A stretch of 64,000 nt of DNA from Geothrix campi. Lineage in GTDB: Bacteria; Acidobacteriota; Holophagae; Holophagales; Holophagaceae. A program made the translations under genes and the position numbers. The stretch spans positions 1,667,505 to 1,731,504 of the forward strand of contig NZ_JANHMP010000001.1 in the NCBI RefSeq assembly GCF_024609265.1, read 5' to 3'. The number at the start of each line of letters is the position of its first letter. Position 1 is the stretch's first letter. The notes under the pieces were generated by a model, which worked only from the letters and a program-made list of their open reading frames with translations, was not told the origin of the DNA and ran no database searches. This document shows, in pieces, positions 41,353 through 50,316 of this stretch.

Positions 41353-42654
41353 ATGAAAACGCAGGTCTCGAAATGGTTCGCAGTCTTGGTTGTGGCCTTT
41401 GGAACTGTCCAGGCATTCTCTCAAATTACCCCTTTTTCTGAAACAATTACTAAACAAGAGCCCGGGAAAGTGGCCAAAGTAGCCAACGGTGAGCTGCAAA
41501 TAGCCAACGCAGTCTGGTGGGGCTTTGATGAGAACGACGCCACGCGTGCCTTACAGCAGGCCATAGATTCCAAGGCAAAGAAAGTAATCGTCTCAAATAC
41601 CGGCAAGCCATGGATAGTAGGTCCGATCACACTAAGGGGAAACTTGGAATTATTTATAGAACCAGGAGTGGTGATCATCGCAAAGAGTGGCCTTTTCATG
41701 GGCACGAATGACTGCCTGTTCCGGGCTGTTCGGCAAAGCAACATCCAGATTCATGGATACGGATCTATTCTAAAAATGCGAAAATATGACTATATACACA
41801 CTCCCTATGTGAAAGGAGAATGGCGCCATGCACTCTCTTTTGATGGTTGTAACAATATAGAAGTTACTGGAATATTGATCCAGGACAGCGGCGGAGACGG
41901 TATCTACCTCGGTGGGGCGTCACTAGACCGAGGCTATTGTGAAAGCGTATTAATCAAGGATGTGACGAGCAATAACAATTTACGCCAAGGAATTTCCGTC
42001 GTTAGTGTAAAAAATCTTCAGATCGTACATTGTATATTCCAAAATACAAATGGTACGCCGCCAGCAGCTGGAATTGATTTTGAACCAAATAAACCTACGG
42101 ATTTCCTTTATAATTGTTTAATTAGTGATTGTTATTTTAGCACGAACCAGGGATTTGGCGTATTGGCATATCTAGGAAGGCTTTCATCTAGTAGCCCAAA
42201 AATCTCGATTGAGCTCCGACGTTGCCACATCGAAAGTAATTTCGGGCCTGGTGTTGCGATCGGGGGCATTAGTGATTATGGCCCAAATGGCCTGCTGAAC
42301 TTTATTGATTGCCAAATCGCAAATTCAAGAGGAACTGGGCTACTGATTATGGATAAATCCGACAAAGGAGCACTGTTTCAATTCGAAAATTGTCGCTTTG
42401 AAAATAACGGCGAACATCTTTCAACTTCGCCCATTATAATTAAATTAAGTAAAGATTCAATAATTAGACATATTGGGAATATTAAATTTATTAACTGTGA
42501 AATGAATGATTCTCGACCTCGGGCTATAATCGGCCTAGAGGGTAAGGTGTCGGGGGGCAATTTTATCGAAGGCACTCTTCGACTATCACACCCCAGCCCG
42601 AGGGCCGAGGCATCAATAAAGCAATTCGCTCCAAATCTTAATATATTCCATTAG
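41353..42654 (+). CDS. Exported right-handed beta-helix protein
   Basis: A 433-residue protein with a signal peptide (WFAVLVVAFGTVQAFSQ) and then a long run of short beta-strand turns typical of pectate-lyase-like parallel beta-helices: NIQIHGYGSILKM, NIEVTGILIQDSGGDGIYLGG, NLQIVHCIFQNT, LISDCYFSTNQGFGVLAYL, RCHIESNFGPGVAIGG and QFENCRFENNGEH. DSGGDGIYL is the form often seen at the start of the helix in poly(uronate) lyases, epimerases and glycosidases. In this setting it may trim or modify the surface polymer in the periplasm. No catalytic set can be fixed by eye. It is convergent with the next gene. Confidence 0.78.
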   Translation: MKTQVSKWFAVLVVAFGTVQAFSQITPFSETITKQEPGKVAKVANGELQIANAVWWGFDENDATRALQQAIDSKAKKVIVSNTGKPWIVGPITLRGNLELFIEPGVVIIAKSGLFMGTNDCLFRAVRQSNIQIHGYGSILKMRKYDYIHTPYVKGEWRHALSFDGCNNIEVTGILIQDSGGDGIYLGGASLDRGYCESVLIKDVTSNNNLRQGISVVSVKNLQIVHCIFQNTNGTPPAAGIDFEPNKPTDFLYNCLISDCYFSTNQGFGVLAYLGRLSSSSPKISIELRRCHIESNFGPGVAIGGISDYGPNGLLNFIDCQIANSRGTGLLIMDKSDKGALFQFENCRFENNGEHLSTSPIIIKLSKDSIIRHIGNIKFINCEMNDSRPRAIIGLEGKVSGGNFIEGTLRLSHPSPRAEASIKQFAPNLNIFH

Positions 42655-42695
42655 CGTTAATTATTTACATCCATTTTACAATTGAAGGTTGAAAA

Positions 42696-43625
42696 TCAGT
42701 CCGTTTTCTTAACTAATATCCGCCGAAATAGCCACCGCAATAACATACCGTATGCTTCCCAGGTTTCCTTTACGGAAGAAATCGAATGTCTCCTCATGCC
42801 CAGCATGGATCGTGACACTGGTTCAATCAACAAGGTAACTAATCCCACGGTTATTGCCCCAAAGATATTAAAATGCTTGAATACATAGAGAATTCGACTG
42901 CGCAGCGAATAAAAAAGGCGTTTTGCCTTGATTTGCTTTGAGGTCCCACCACCAGCATGAAAGACCTGTGCCCCTGAAAAATAGGTGCTAAACCATCCTA
43001 GTTGCATCGCCCTATATGAAAAATCGACTTCTTCAAAATACACAAAAAATTGTTCGTCGAAGCCTCCAATGGCTTTAAAAAGATCTCGACGGACCAGGAA
43101 ATATGCGCCCATGACCTGGTCCACGCGCTGAGTAGTGAGGTGATCCCACTCCTTCATAGAATGACCTAGTCCTGGAAAGATTCGATTCAGTCCCGTTGCA
43201 TGTGCAATAAAACCACTGACAGAAGGGAACCGGGAGCAACTGCTTGTGATATGCCCATCCTCATCCACTAGCTGTACACCGAAAATGCCAACCTTCCTGT
43301 TTTCAGGCGCTCTCGCAAATTCAATCACTTTACCCAGTGAACCAGGGAGCAACCGTGTGTCAGGATTGAGGAAAAGCAAAAATTCACTGCACGAATGTAA
43401 TGCTCCCATATTGCAGGCGCGAGCAAAACCCAAATTGGTTCCGGCTCGAATAAGTGTAACCGTAGGAATCTCTTCTACCCGGGATGCGGAATCATCGATT
43501 GAGCCATTATCGACAATAATAATATGGCCAGTCGAGCACTGCCCATATTGTAGGATGGAATCAAGACATTCCTGAAGCTGCTGCCCAGAATTCCAGTTGA
43601 CGATCACAATATCAAGATTATCCAT
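42696..43625 (-). CDS. Glycosyltransferase family 2, rhamnosyltransferase-like
   Basis: A 309-residue GT-A enzyme. It begins DIVIVNWNSGQQLQECLDSIL and has IIIVDNGSIDDS (nucleotide binding), TNLGFARACNMG, the D-x-D equivalent FLLFLNPDTRLLPGS, and the acceptor-side EEVDFSYRAMQLGW. This pattern is that of dTDP-rhamnose rhamnosyltransferases of the RfbF/WbbL kind, which fits the dTDP-rhamnose genes at 50317-54830. A C-terminal amphipathic stretch follows (RILYVFKHFNIFGAITVGL). It is convergent with the beta-helix gene and downstream of the EpsG-like gene. Confidence 0.88.
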   Translation of the reverse strand: MDNLDIVIVNWNSGQQLQECLDSILQYGQCSTGHIIIVDNGSIDDSASRVEEIPTVTLIRAGTNLGFARACNMGALHSCSEFLLFLNPDTRLLPGSLGKVIEFARAPENRKVGIFGVQLVDEDGHITSSCSRFPSVSGFIAHATGLNRIFPGLGHSMKEWDHLTTQRVDQVMGAYFLVRRDLFKAIGGFDEQFFVYFEEVDFSYRAMQLGWFSTYFSGAQVFHAGGGTSKQIKAKRLFYSLRSRILYVFKHFNIFGAITVGLVTLLIEPVSRSMLGMRRHSISSVKETWEAYGMLLRWLFRRILVKKTD

Positions 43626-43718
43626 TGAATTTGCACCTCGAAGATTAAGATTTTACACCATCAGAAACAACGCACTTCGGGCTATTCACTAAAATACGAT
43701 GATGTCATTAACTTATGT

Positions 43719-44810
43719 TTATTTTTCTTCCCAGAAGAACCGGTAGGGGTTGAATGGCGACCGAGCGTGAGCCTCATCAAGCAATATAGCACCCCTAGCC
43801 ATATCTTTATCACTAGTCATTGCAATTTTAAAAATACTAGAATACAATCCCAAAGCAACCAAGGCAACTATCGAAATATTACGGATCTCCCTTTTGATCC
43901 CTGCTGAATCAACTTCCAATGCCCAAAAAACAAATAAAGCATTCACAATTACTTCGATCCGGTCCACCACACTGAATCGAATTGTCGCGATCATCAAACT
44001 AATCAACACGATGAAAACCGGCGTCAGCGTGAACCTGTTGACTCGATTCACCACACAGGCAAAAATAATAATATAGATCAAAATCTTCGCAAATAGCCCC
44101 AGTCCATAGGGAACAACTTCAGAGCTAGAGATTGAAGCTAAGAGAAATAGATATTTACCACTCAAGACACTACTATTTACGATTAGCATATATAACCCAA
44201 ATCCCGCCATTATAGAGAAAGCAAAAATCAATACTTTCCTTAAAAAGCCCTCTCCTTTGTTTAATAACATAGGGAATAATCCAATGATTGCTGAATAATG
44301 CGTGGTAACAGCCACCAATCCAACTAAATAAAAGGGTCTTGCATTTTTTTCATAAAATAATTTACTAGCGAGAATCAACAATAGAATTGCAGTCCCGCCT
44401 CTAAGAATATTGAACTGAAAGTTCAAATAAAACAAAGATATATAGAGCGCCATAAATTCCGCTGGATGTTTTGTTCTGTTAATTAATTTAATTAAAATAA
44501 CTCCCTGTAGCGCTGCAATTAATGCCAAAAATATGAATGAATTACTTGTTGCGAAGGTTATAAGTTTAATAAAAACTGCAAATAATACTTCAGTGCTCCA
44601 GACCAAATTTAATAGAGATTCTTCTTCTGCATTACGAAACATCATATGATAAGAATAGGTATCGGTGCCAACATACCCTCGTATTCCAGCAAAAATAGTG
44701 ACCATAATGATACTGATGACTGCCACCCGATATTGTACACGCCAAGGGGAGTACCGAAAAAACATCAGCAGAATGCAAATTGGGAATAGGACAATATAGT
44801 AGGGTAACAG
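43719..44810 (-). CDS. EpsG/Wzy-family polysaccharide polymerase, probable CTG start
   Basis: A polytopic membrane protein with about ten hydrophobic segments and the EpsG-family pattern: FAGIRGYVGTDTYSYHMMF near the start (the G-x-D-T/Y-x-x-Y motif), LNFQFNILRGGTAILLLILA, and VGLVAVTTHYSAIIGLFPMLL. It probably joins repeat units in the periplasm. The first ATG is at 44765, but 15 more hydrophobic codons (LLPYYIVLFPICILL) precede it in frame, completing the first membrane helix. They begin at a CTG at 44810 with AAGAGG five bases before, right after an in-frame stop. I therefore give 44810 as the start. Confidence 0.75.
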   Translation of the reverse strand: MLPYYIVLFPICILLMFFRYSPWRVQYRVAVISIIMVTIFAGIRGYVGTDTYSYHMMFRNAEEESLLNLVWSTEVLFAVFIKLITFATSNSFIFLALIAALQGVILIKLINRTKHPAEFMALYISLFYLNFQFNILRGGTAILLLILASKLFYEKNARPFYLVGLVAVTTHYSAIIGLFPMLLNKGEGFLRKVLIFAFSIMAGFGLYMLIVNSSVLSGKYLFLLASISSSEVVPYGLGLFAKILIYIIIFACVVNRVNRFTLTPVFIVLISLMIATIRFSVVDRIEVIVNALFVFWALEVDSAGIKREIRNISIVALVALGLYSSIFKIAMTSDKDMARGAILLDEAHARSPFNPYRFFWEEK

Positions 44811-44854
44811 ATATACCTCTTAAGATATGTCGTTTGAGGTGAACTATATACGTG

Positions 44855-45826
44855 CTACGGACGGGGGGTTCGATATAAAATACGTTGGCCTTTTGGTTGT
44901 TTGAGGCTGTCAATGATTTGGGAGATTTTACGACCTACGACAGCAAAAATCGCGAATGCAAGCAATCTGATTTTCTTATTTGGTAAGCTTTTCAGGACTG
45001 TGCGAATCCACTGGATGACTGAAATCCCTGGTTTCTTGTGGCTAAGATAGGCAAAACACCCACTCAAAAATCGTGCCTTGGCGCGATGTATACTTTTTTC
45101 GTTCGCTATACCGTTACAGCCCTCAATGGCATTCCAATAGAGTCGAAGGGTGAGAGCCGTTTGAGTGGCCACTGCTGACAGGGGTGCGCCCACTCTGTAG
45201 ACGGCATAGGGCTGCGATAGGACTGCCAATTGACCGCAGCGACCGAATCCTAAATGTAGTGAATAATCCAAAAATGGAGGATTTGCATCTATCACAATGT
45301 TGCGGTGCATTGATCGATATACTAGCGAACAGTGCGGCAAATAATTGCCTCTTCTGAGAAGGTATCCTAGGTCGATGATCGCGGGAGATTCATCAAAGAA
45401 CCGCCCGATGGTCTCCCCTTGCTCATTCACGGCAATCGCATTCGAGTACACAGCCGCGCAGTCCTCGTGGCTCTTCAGAAAAGACACCTGAGCAGCCAGT
45501 TTCCCTGCCAACCAATAGTCATCTCCATCGAGGTGGGCAATAAATTCTCCCTTAGTAATTCGCACTAATTGCTGATAATTTGCGCTAGCTCCTTGATTTT
45601 TAGCTGCCGTGATTACACGTAGCCTATCTGGAAATCGATTAACGATACGCTCAATAATATGACGAGTCTCATCGGTAGATGCATCATCCCCTACAAGTAT
45701 CTCTATAGGGAAATCGACCTCTTGCCCTAGGACACTCAGTAAACATTTTTCGATGTAAGCTGCCTGATTGTATGTGACCACACATACAGAAACGACAGGC
45801 AATGAATTATTCATACCGTGATTCAT
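44855..45826 (-). CDS. Glycosyltransferase family 2 protein
   Basis: A GT-A transferase of about 323 residues. It has VVSVCVVTYNQAAYIEKCLLS, ILVGDDASTDETRHIIE (nucleotide site), KGEFIAHLDGDDYW with the D-x-D metal motif, and LKSHEDCAAVYSNAIAV, all typical of the WcaA-like GT2 group. The C-terminal third holds amphipathic helices (SVIQWIRTVLKSLPNKKIRL) that may bind the membrane. Start at ATG 45826 (MNHGMNNSLPVV) is one of three choices, with ATG 45814 and GTG 45877; none has a strong RBS. It lies 44 bases upstream of the EpsG-like gene in the same direction. Confidence 0.86.
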   Translation of the reverse strand: MNHGMNNSLPVVSVCVVTYNQAAYIEKCLLSVLGQEVDFPIEILVGDDASTDETRHIIERIVNRFPDRLRVITAAKNQGASANYQQLVRITKGEFIAHLDGDDYWLAGKLAAQVSFLKSHEDCAAVYSNAIAVNEQGETIGRFFDESPAIIDLGYLLRRGNYLPHCSLVYRSMHRNIVIDANPPFLDYSLHLGFGRCGQLAVLSQPYAVYRVGAPLSAVATQTALTLRLYWNAIEGCNGIANEKSIHRAKARFLSGCFAYLSHKKPGISVIQWIRTVLKSLPNKKIRLLAFAIFAVVGRKISQIIDSLKQPKGQRILYRTPRP

Positions 45827-45988
45827 ATATCGAGACCGCCCACAAAAAACATTATCCTCACAATTAAACGGAACCACAAGTCACAATGTATCATGTCGAC
45901 CCGATCAAATATGTCGCATTGAATTATATATATCGTCTTTATTTTTATTTAATTTACAGCCTTATCCGGTTTTTAATTATCAACCCGT

Positions 45989-47521
45989 TCAATTGGGTTT
46001 CAAATCTGGAGGAACGCCTGTTGTATGCCTAATCCATAGATCTTTAACTCGTGCTCTGAAATAGGATGACCCTAGCAGAGCTGTCACCAGCAGGCCGGAA
46101 CCAAGAACGATGGCGACCAGCAACGCCGTCGATCGGCCCCCCGGCCAAATCACCATCCCATGCAAAATATAGCCGAGGACCAAAGGCCCAGCCACAATCG
46201 GAACGATGTCCGTTAGGAGCCATAATGCATGGATATCCTTTAGGAACCTATGATGTACCACGGGCGTCCACAGCAGAAAGGATAAGATATTCGAACCAAG
46301 CCATACCCACCCTGCCCCCGTGGCACCGTGGAGCCCAACAGCCCATATGAGGCTAGGGATCAGAACAACTACGAACATTATGTTTCCTAGCAGGTGTAGT
46401 TTCAGGTCACCTTTGGCGAACTGGATGTAGTAAGGGAAGGCGGCCAAAGCCATAAACCCATTCCCTAGGGCGTAGAGGCGCAGCACAGGCGCAGCCTGAT
46501 GGGCTATGTCGGGGCGCCCCGTCCAGGCCCACAACACCTGTTCGGGGAAAAACGCCAGCATCAAGGCTGCTGGCACGGCAGCTACGGCTACGGCCTGAGT
46601 GCCGCGGCGATAAAGAGCCACCAACTCTCCCTCATCCCCCTCCGCAACCAGACGGGCTAGCCGGGGGAGGAGAACCCCGCTTACCGGCCCGATGACCACT
46701 AGGATTCCACTTGCCACTAGAATTGCCAAAGAGAAATAGGCGTATTCGGTTAGTGGAAGCAACTTTGAAAGCACCAACTTGTCCGTCTGAGTTACAAATA
46801 CCCATATCGAACCAGTGAAAGCAATACTCAGCGAGAAACCGAGGCTAGCCCTTAACGGTTTCCAGTCCCAGGGGACCAATGGCGCGCAATTTGACGCAGG
46901 AAGCAATCGGTAAGTCTTGGATATAAGCGTTACGACTTCTACCCCAGCCACCAAAAGCTGAAACCCGAAAAAATGAACTGGACGCGTCCCCACCCAGCGA
47001 AATACGAGGATCACCAATAAGAATCGTGCGCTAGCAATAATGACATTAAAACTATTGAGCCATACCAGGCGTTCGAATCCATTGATGGCCCCTCTATATA
47101 ACCCGCAGATCCAACGAAGAGCCACAATAATGGCCATAAGCACAATGGATTGCTGAACCTCAATTAATGATAAATGTTGAACCTTTAACCAGCCACGAGC
47201 GATGTGACCCGACTCGAGCGCTAGAAAGAGGCCGCCGATAAAGGCAATGGCGATGAAAAATCCCTCAAGGGCCCGAAGCAGACGCCGCAGTCCAAGTGCA
47301 TCTACCGCCCCCCCTTGGAACCGAGCTGTCTCCCGCACCAAGGTGGGGGTGAGTCCGACATCCAGCAGCTGAAACCAAGACTGCATTAGCGTGAAGAATC
47401 CAACCAAACCGTATGCTTCGGCCCCCATATATTTTACATAAACTGGAACCATAACAATACCAATGACAGTCAAGTAGAACTGGCCAATATAGTTAGCGAC
47501 GACATTTTTTTTGAGGGACAT
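45989..47521 (-). CDS. Wzx-type flippase (MATE/MOP superfamily polysaccharide exporter)
   Basis: Moves lipid-linked repeat units across the inner membrane. The 510-residue protein has about 12-14 membrane segments, beginning NVVANYIGQFYLTVIGIVMV, then YGLVGFFTLMQSWFQLLDVGLTPTLVRETARF, the classic N-terminal region of Wzx proteins. Later FTGSIWVFVTQTDKLVLSKLL and EYAYFSLAILVASGILVVIG match the second half. With the EpsG-like polymerase and the Wzz at 54833 it makes a Wzx/Wzy-type pathway. ATG 47521 is taken; GTG 47527 is possible. GC content is between that of the island and that of the core genome. Confidence 0.92.
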   Translation of the reverse strand: MSLKKNVVANYIGQFYLTVIGIVMVPVYVKYMGAEAYGLVGFFTLMQSWFQLLDVGLTPTLVRETARFQGGAVDALGLRRLLRALEGFFIAIAFIGGLFLALESGHIARGWLKVQHLSLIEVQQSIVLMAIIVALRWICGLYRGAINGFERLVWLNSFNVIIASARFLLVILVFRWVGTRPVHFFGFQLLVAGVEVVTLISKTYRLLPASNCAPLVPWDWKPLRASLGFSLSIAFTGSIWVFVTQTDKLVLSKLLPLTEYAYFSLAILVASGILVVIGPVSGVLLPRLARLVAEGDEGELVALYRRGTQAVAVAAVPAALMLAFFPEQVLWAWTGRPDIAHQAAPVLRLYALGNGFMALAAFPYYIQFAKGDLKLHLLGNIMFVVVLIPSLIWAVGLHGATGAGWVWLGSNILSFLLWTPVVHHRFLKDIHALWLLTDIVPIVAGPLVLGYILHGMVIWPGGRSTALLVAIVLGSGLLVTALLGSSYFRARVKDLWIRHTTGVPPDLKPN

Positions 47522-47779
47522 CAGCACACGCTCGCGACAGAATGGAATAAAATTGGGTTATTTCAGGCCAATGAAGACCGCCAGATGAATCTTGTCTTGT
47601 TTCCCCAGGGGAGCATGGGTTTTGTTTCTCGGCCGTGCCCAATATCCAAGATCTATCCCTCCGGGAGGGAATGTGTGACACAAAATGGAAGATAGCAGAA
47701 ATTTCTAGTTATCCGATCAATTTATATCTATAATACATTCATATACTTAGCTTGATGTATTGCATTTTCTCATTCACTC

Positions 47780-48229
47780 CTATTTTTTGGGCCTCACCCA
47801 GGTCATGTTCACCAAGCCATCCTCACAGTTCTGATTCTCAAATCCCATCTTGCGGTAGAGACTCAAGGCGACATAATTGCCTTCTTCTACCTGGAGATTA
47901 ACTCTGAAAAACTGATTGGTTCGTGCGTAATCTAGGGCTGAAGCCATTAACACTCGCGCCACCCCTCTTCCCACCCAATCAGGAACGATGCTTACTGAAG
48001 TTATAAATCCAATTGCTGACTGTTTGTCATTAAAATAGGCTGCGACTAGGCCCACGAGCCGAGTCCCATCCCATGCTTCGAAGGTTACAGCATGCTTCCT
48101 GATCTTTTCAGCGTAACTCGTGAGATCTACGCGCGCGCTAAGGGCCGAGGAGAAGGACGCATCACACTCTCTGAGATGCGAAAGTATGTCTGCATCCGTG
48201 GCTCGCCCAGATCTGAATTCGAGGGTCAT
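47780..48229 (-). CDS. GNAT-family N-acetyltransferase
   Basis: A 149-residue acetyltransferase. The acetyl-CoA loop is SIVPDWVGRGVARVLMASAL (R/Q-x-x-G-x-G/A as VGRGVA), preceded by FITSVSIV and followed by NLQVEEGNYVALSLYRKMGFE, the standard GNAT C-terminal motif. ATG 48229 has GGAG eight bases upstream and yields a normal length; the frame extends upstream without an RBS. In a sugar cluster it may acetylate an amino-sugar nucleotide, for example a product of the DegT aminotransferase nearby, but this is inference. Confidence 0.85.
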   Translation of the reverse strand: MTLEFRSGRATDADILSHLRECDASFSSALSARVDLTSYAEKIRKHAVTFEAWDGTRLVGLVAAYFNDKQSAIGFITSVSIVPDWVGRGVARVLMASALDYARTNQFFRVNLQVEEGNYVALSLYRKMGFENQNCEDGLVNMTWVRPKK

Positions 48230-48431
48230 TGAATATACTCCAGCACCATCAGCCCGAATACACCTCGGATTCGCCCAAGGAGAGATAGCAATCAATACAT
48301 ATCGTAAACGATTTTAAGGAGACCGATGTGGTGGCCCCTTGATTGAATCCCCTTGACTCCCGGTTGTCTTACGACAACCTTCTGACCAACTACATTCCTT
48401 CGTTTTTTCCAGTGGAACAACCGTTGACTCC

Positions 48432-49163
48432 CTATTGAATAAAATCGTACCGAGTCAGAAGTTTCTTTAATTTCTCAGGCTCATTAAACATCAAGACATC
48501 TAAAATTGACAGCCATGGAACAAACTGTTGCCCGAACTGCGGATATTCGATCGAGAGAGTCTGGATGAATTGGAGATCGACGCCCTCGGCAAAGAAGGCC
48601 TCTCGGGAATATAATTGTCTACCTCCGATGGAGTTTATATATGTGGTAGCCCCCAAATGCTTACAGATTGCCAGCACCTTATCTTGGGATTTTAAAGTAT
48701 GATCTATATTTAGTGTAGATGATGGAATTATTCGTGTATGAATTCCAGTTATTCGGCAGATCTCTTCCACCGAATGATAAATAAATCCAAAAAGATTGGA
48801 TTCTGAATAATTAATCAAGCCCTCAATGAGAGGAAATATCTCGGCAAAATGTGGTGCCTTACGGTACGCCTCGCGAAGCCGATTGAGCAACTTTTTGCGA
48901 TCAAAATCCTCCGCAATATGCCGATCTCTCACATCTAGGGAATCGCTTTCTTTCTTAATCGGGATGGCGAAATCAGCAGCCTCTCCGCTTACAAGGAACC
49001 TATTACGATTAATCCATCCCTTCTTTGTGTACTTGATGTTATCGTAAATGACAAACAGATCCACTGCTTCGATTAACTGGAAGTACCCGATGTAGGGTAA
49101 AAAGTAGGGCTGCATTATGGCAACTCTTAATTTCTCCTGATTGTGTATTGAATCACCTTTCAT
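48432..49163 (-). CDS. WbqC-family protein
   Basis: A 243-residue member of the WbqC family, found in many O-antigen and glycan clusters next to aminotransferases. Diagnostic stretches are VAIMQPYFLPYIGYFQLIEAVDLFVIYDNIKYTKKGWINRNRF and the closing SIEYPQFGQQFVPWLSILDVLMFN, in shorter pieces MQPYFLPYIGYF and YDNIKYTKKGWINRN. The biochemical role is thought to be modification of amino-sugars or glycine/N-acyl addition, but is not settled. The start is taken as ATG 49163; a TTG at 49175 overlaps the stop of the DegT gene. The two are probably translated together. Confidence 0.85.
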   Translation of the reverse strand: MKGDSIHNQEKLRVAIMQPYFLPYIGYFQLIEAVDLFVIYDNIKYTKKGWINRNRFLVSGEAADFAIPIKKESDSLDVRDRHIAEDFDRKKLLNRLREAYRKAPHFAEIFPLIEGLINYSESNLFGFIYHSVEEICRITGIHTRIIPSSTLNIDHTLKSQDKVLAICKHLGATTYINSIGGRQLYSREAFFAEGVDLQFIQTLSIEYPQFGQQFVPWLSILDVLMFNEPEKLKKLLTRYDFIQ

Positions 49164-49171
49164 AATGTCGC

Positions 49172-50278
49172 TCAACGGGTCGCAATAAAATCGGTGATTT
49201 CTTCAAGGACTGACATTTCTAAGCCTGGAAAGATAGGTAGGCAAAGTACTTTCTGCGCTGCTGAGTTTGCAACAGGAAGGTTATTCGGATGGGCGGAGGA
49301 TAAGCTCTTATACATCGGGAAATTGGAAATCAGTGGGTAGAAGTAACGCCGAGGATGTATGTTGAGGGCCTTTAGGCCTGAGTAAAGATCATCGCGGCTG
49401 ACGGGGTAGTCAGCTTCCACAAGGATAGGGAAATACGAATAGTTCGGCACTCGTTCTCCGGTAGTGTCCAAACAGCGGATCCCTCGGATTCGATGCAATC
49501 GCTCCCGGTAAGCCCGGTCGATGACTCTGCGTTCTTCGATAGCCCGGCCGACGTAATTTAACTGATGTAATCCCAATGCGGCGTTGAATTCACTCATCTT
49601 CCCATTAATGCCAGGTGCCACCACGGTGACCTCGTCCACATAGCCAAAATTCTTCAACTGGTCGATTCGAGTCTTGCTCCTAGCATCTGGGCAGACTATG
49701 GCCCCGCCCTCGAAGGTATTAAAGACCTTGGTTGCATGGAAACTAAGAATGGACAGGTCGCCGTGGCGCAGGATGCTTCCCTCATCGTCTTCCACGCCGA
49801 AGGCATGGGCCGCATCGTAAATCACTTTGAGATTGTAGTTATCCGCGATGCGTTGGATGGCCCCGGTGTCACAAGGGTGGCCATAACAATGAACCGGCAT
49901 GATGGCGGTAGTGTGAGGCGTGATGGCCGATTCGATGAGGTCCGGATTTAGATTCAGCGTGTCGGGATCAATATCCACGAATACGGGCCGAATGCCGTTC
50001 CAGAGCAGGGAGTGAGAAGTCGCCACGAAAGAATATGGTGTTGTGATGACCTCGCCAGTAACACGAAGGGCCTGTAACGCGGTGACCAAAGCGATCGTAG
50101 CGTTGGTGAAGAGCGAGACATGAGTCACACCGAGGTAGCTACAGAGAGCGGTTTCGAGCTGTTGATGGAAAGGACCTCCATTGGTCAGAACCTTGTTGTC
50201 CCATATCTGTTGAAGCGAAGGGATTAATTCTTCCAGTGGTGGAAGATATGGACGCGTTACATAAATGGGTCGATTCAT
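49172..50278 (-). CDS. DegT/DnrJ/EryC1/StrS aminotransferase
   Basis: A 368-residue PLP-dependent sugar aminotransferase. It has NKVLTNGGPFHQQLE at the start, VTTPYSFVATSHSLLWNGI with typical substrate-site residues, YDAAHAFGV (the Asp and His that hold the PLP ring), and the Schiff-base lysine in LSFHATKVFNTFEGG. It likely makes a 3- or 4-amino-dideoxyhexose on a dTDP or UDP carrier, in line with the dTDP-4-keto sugar made by RfbB encoded just upstream. ATG 50278 has GGAG eight bases before it. The gene stands at the junction between AT-rich island and GC-rich rhamnose genes. Confidence 0.92.
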   Translation of the reverse strand: MNRPIYVTRPYLPPLEELIPSLQQIWDNKVLTNGGPFHQQLETALCSYLGVTHVSLFTNATIALVTALQALRVTGEVITTPYSFVATSHSLLWNGIRPVFVDIDPDTLNLNPDLIESAITPHTTAIMPVHCYGHPCDTGAIQRIADNYNLKVIYDAAHAFGVEDDEGSILRHGDLSILSFHATKVFNTFEGGAIVCPDARSKTRIDQLKNFGYVDEVTVVAPGINGKMSEFNAALGLHQLNYVGRAIEERRVIDRAYRERLHRIRGIRCLDTTGERVPNYSYFPILVEADYPVSRDDLYSGLKALNIHPRRYFYPLISNFPMYKSLSSAHPNNLPVANSAAQKVLCLPIFPGLEMSVLEEITDFIATR

Positions 50279-50316
50279 ATTGTCCACTCCAGACATCTCG
50301 CGGGACTCCAACCCAC

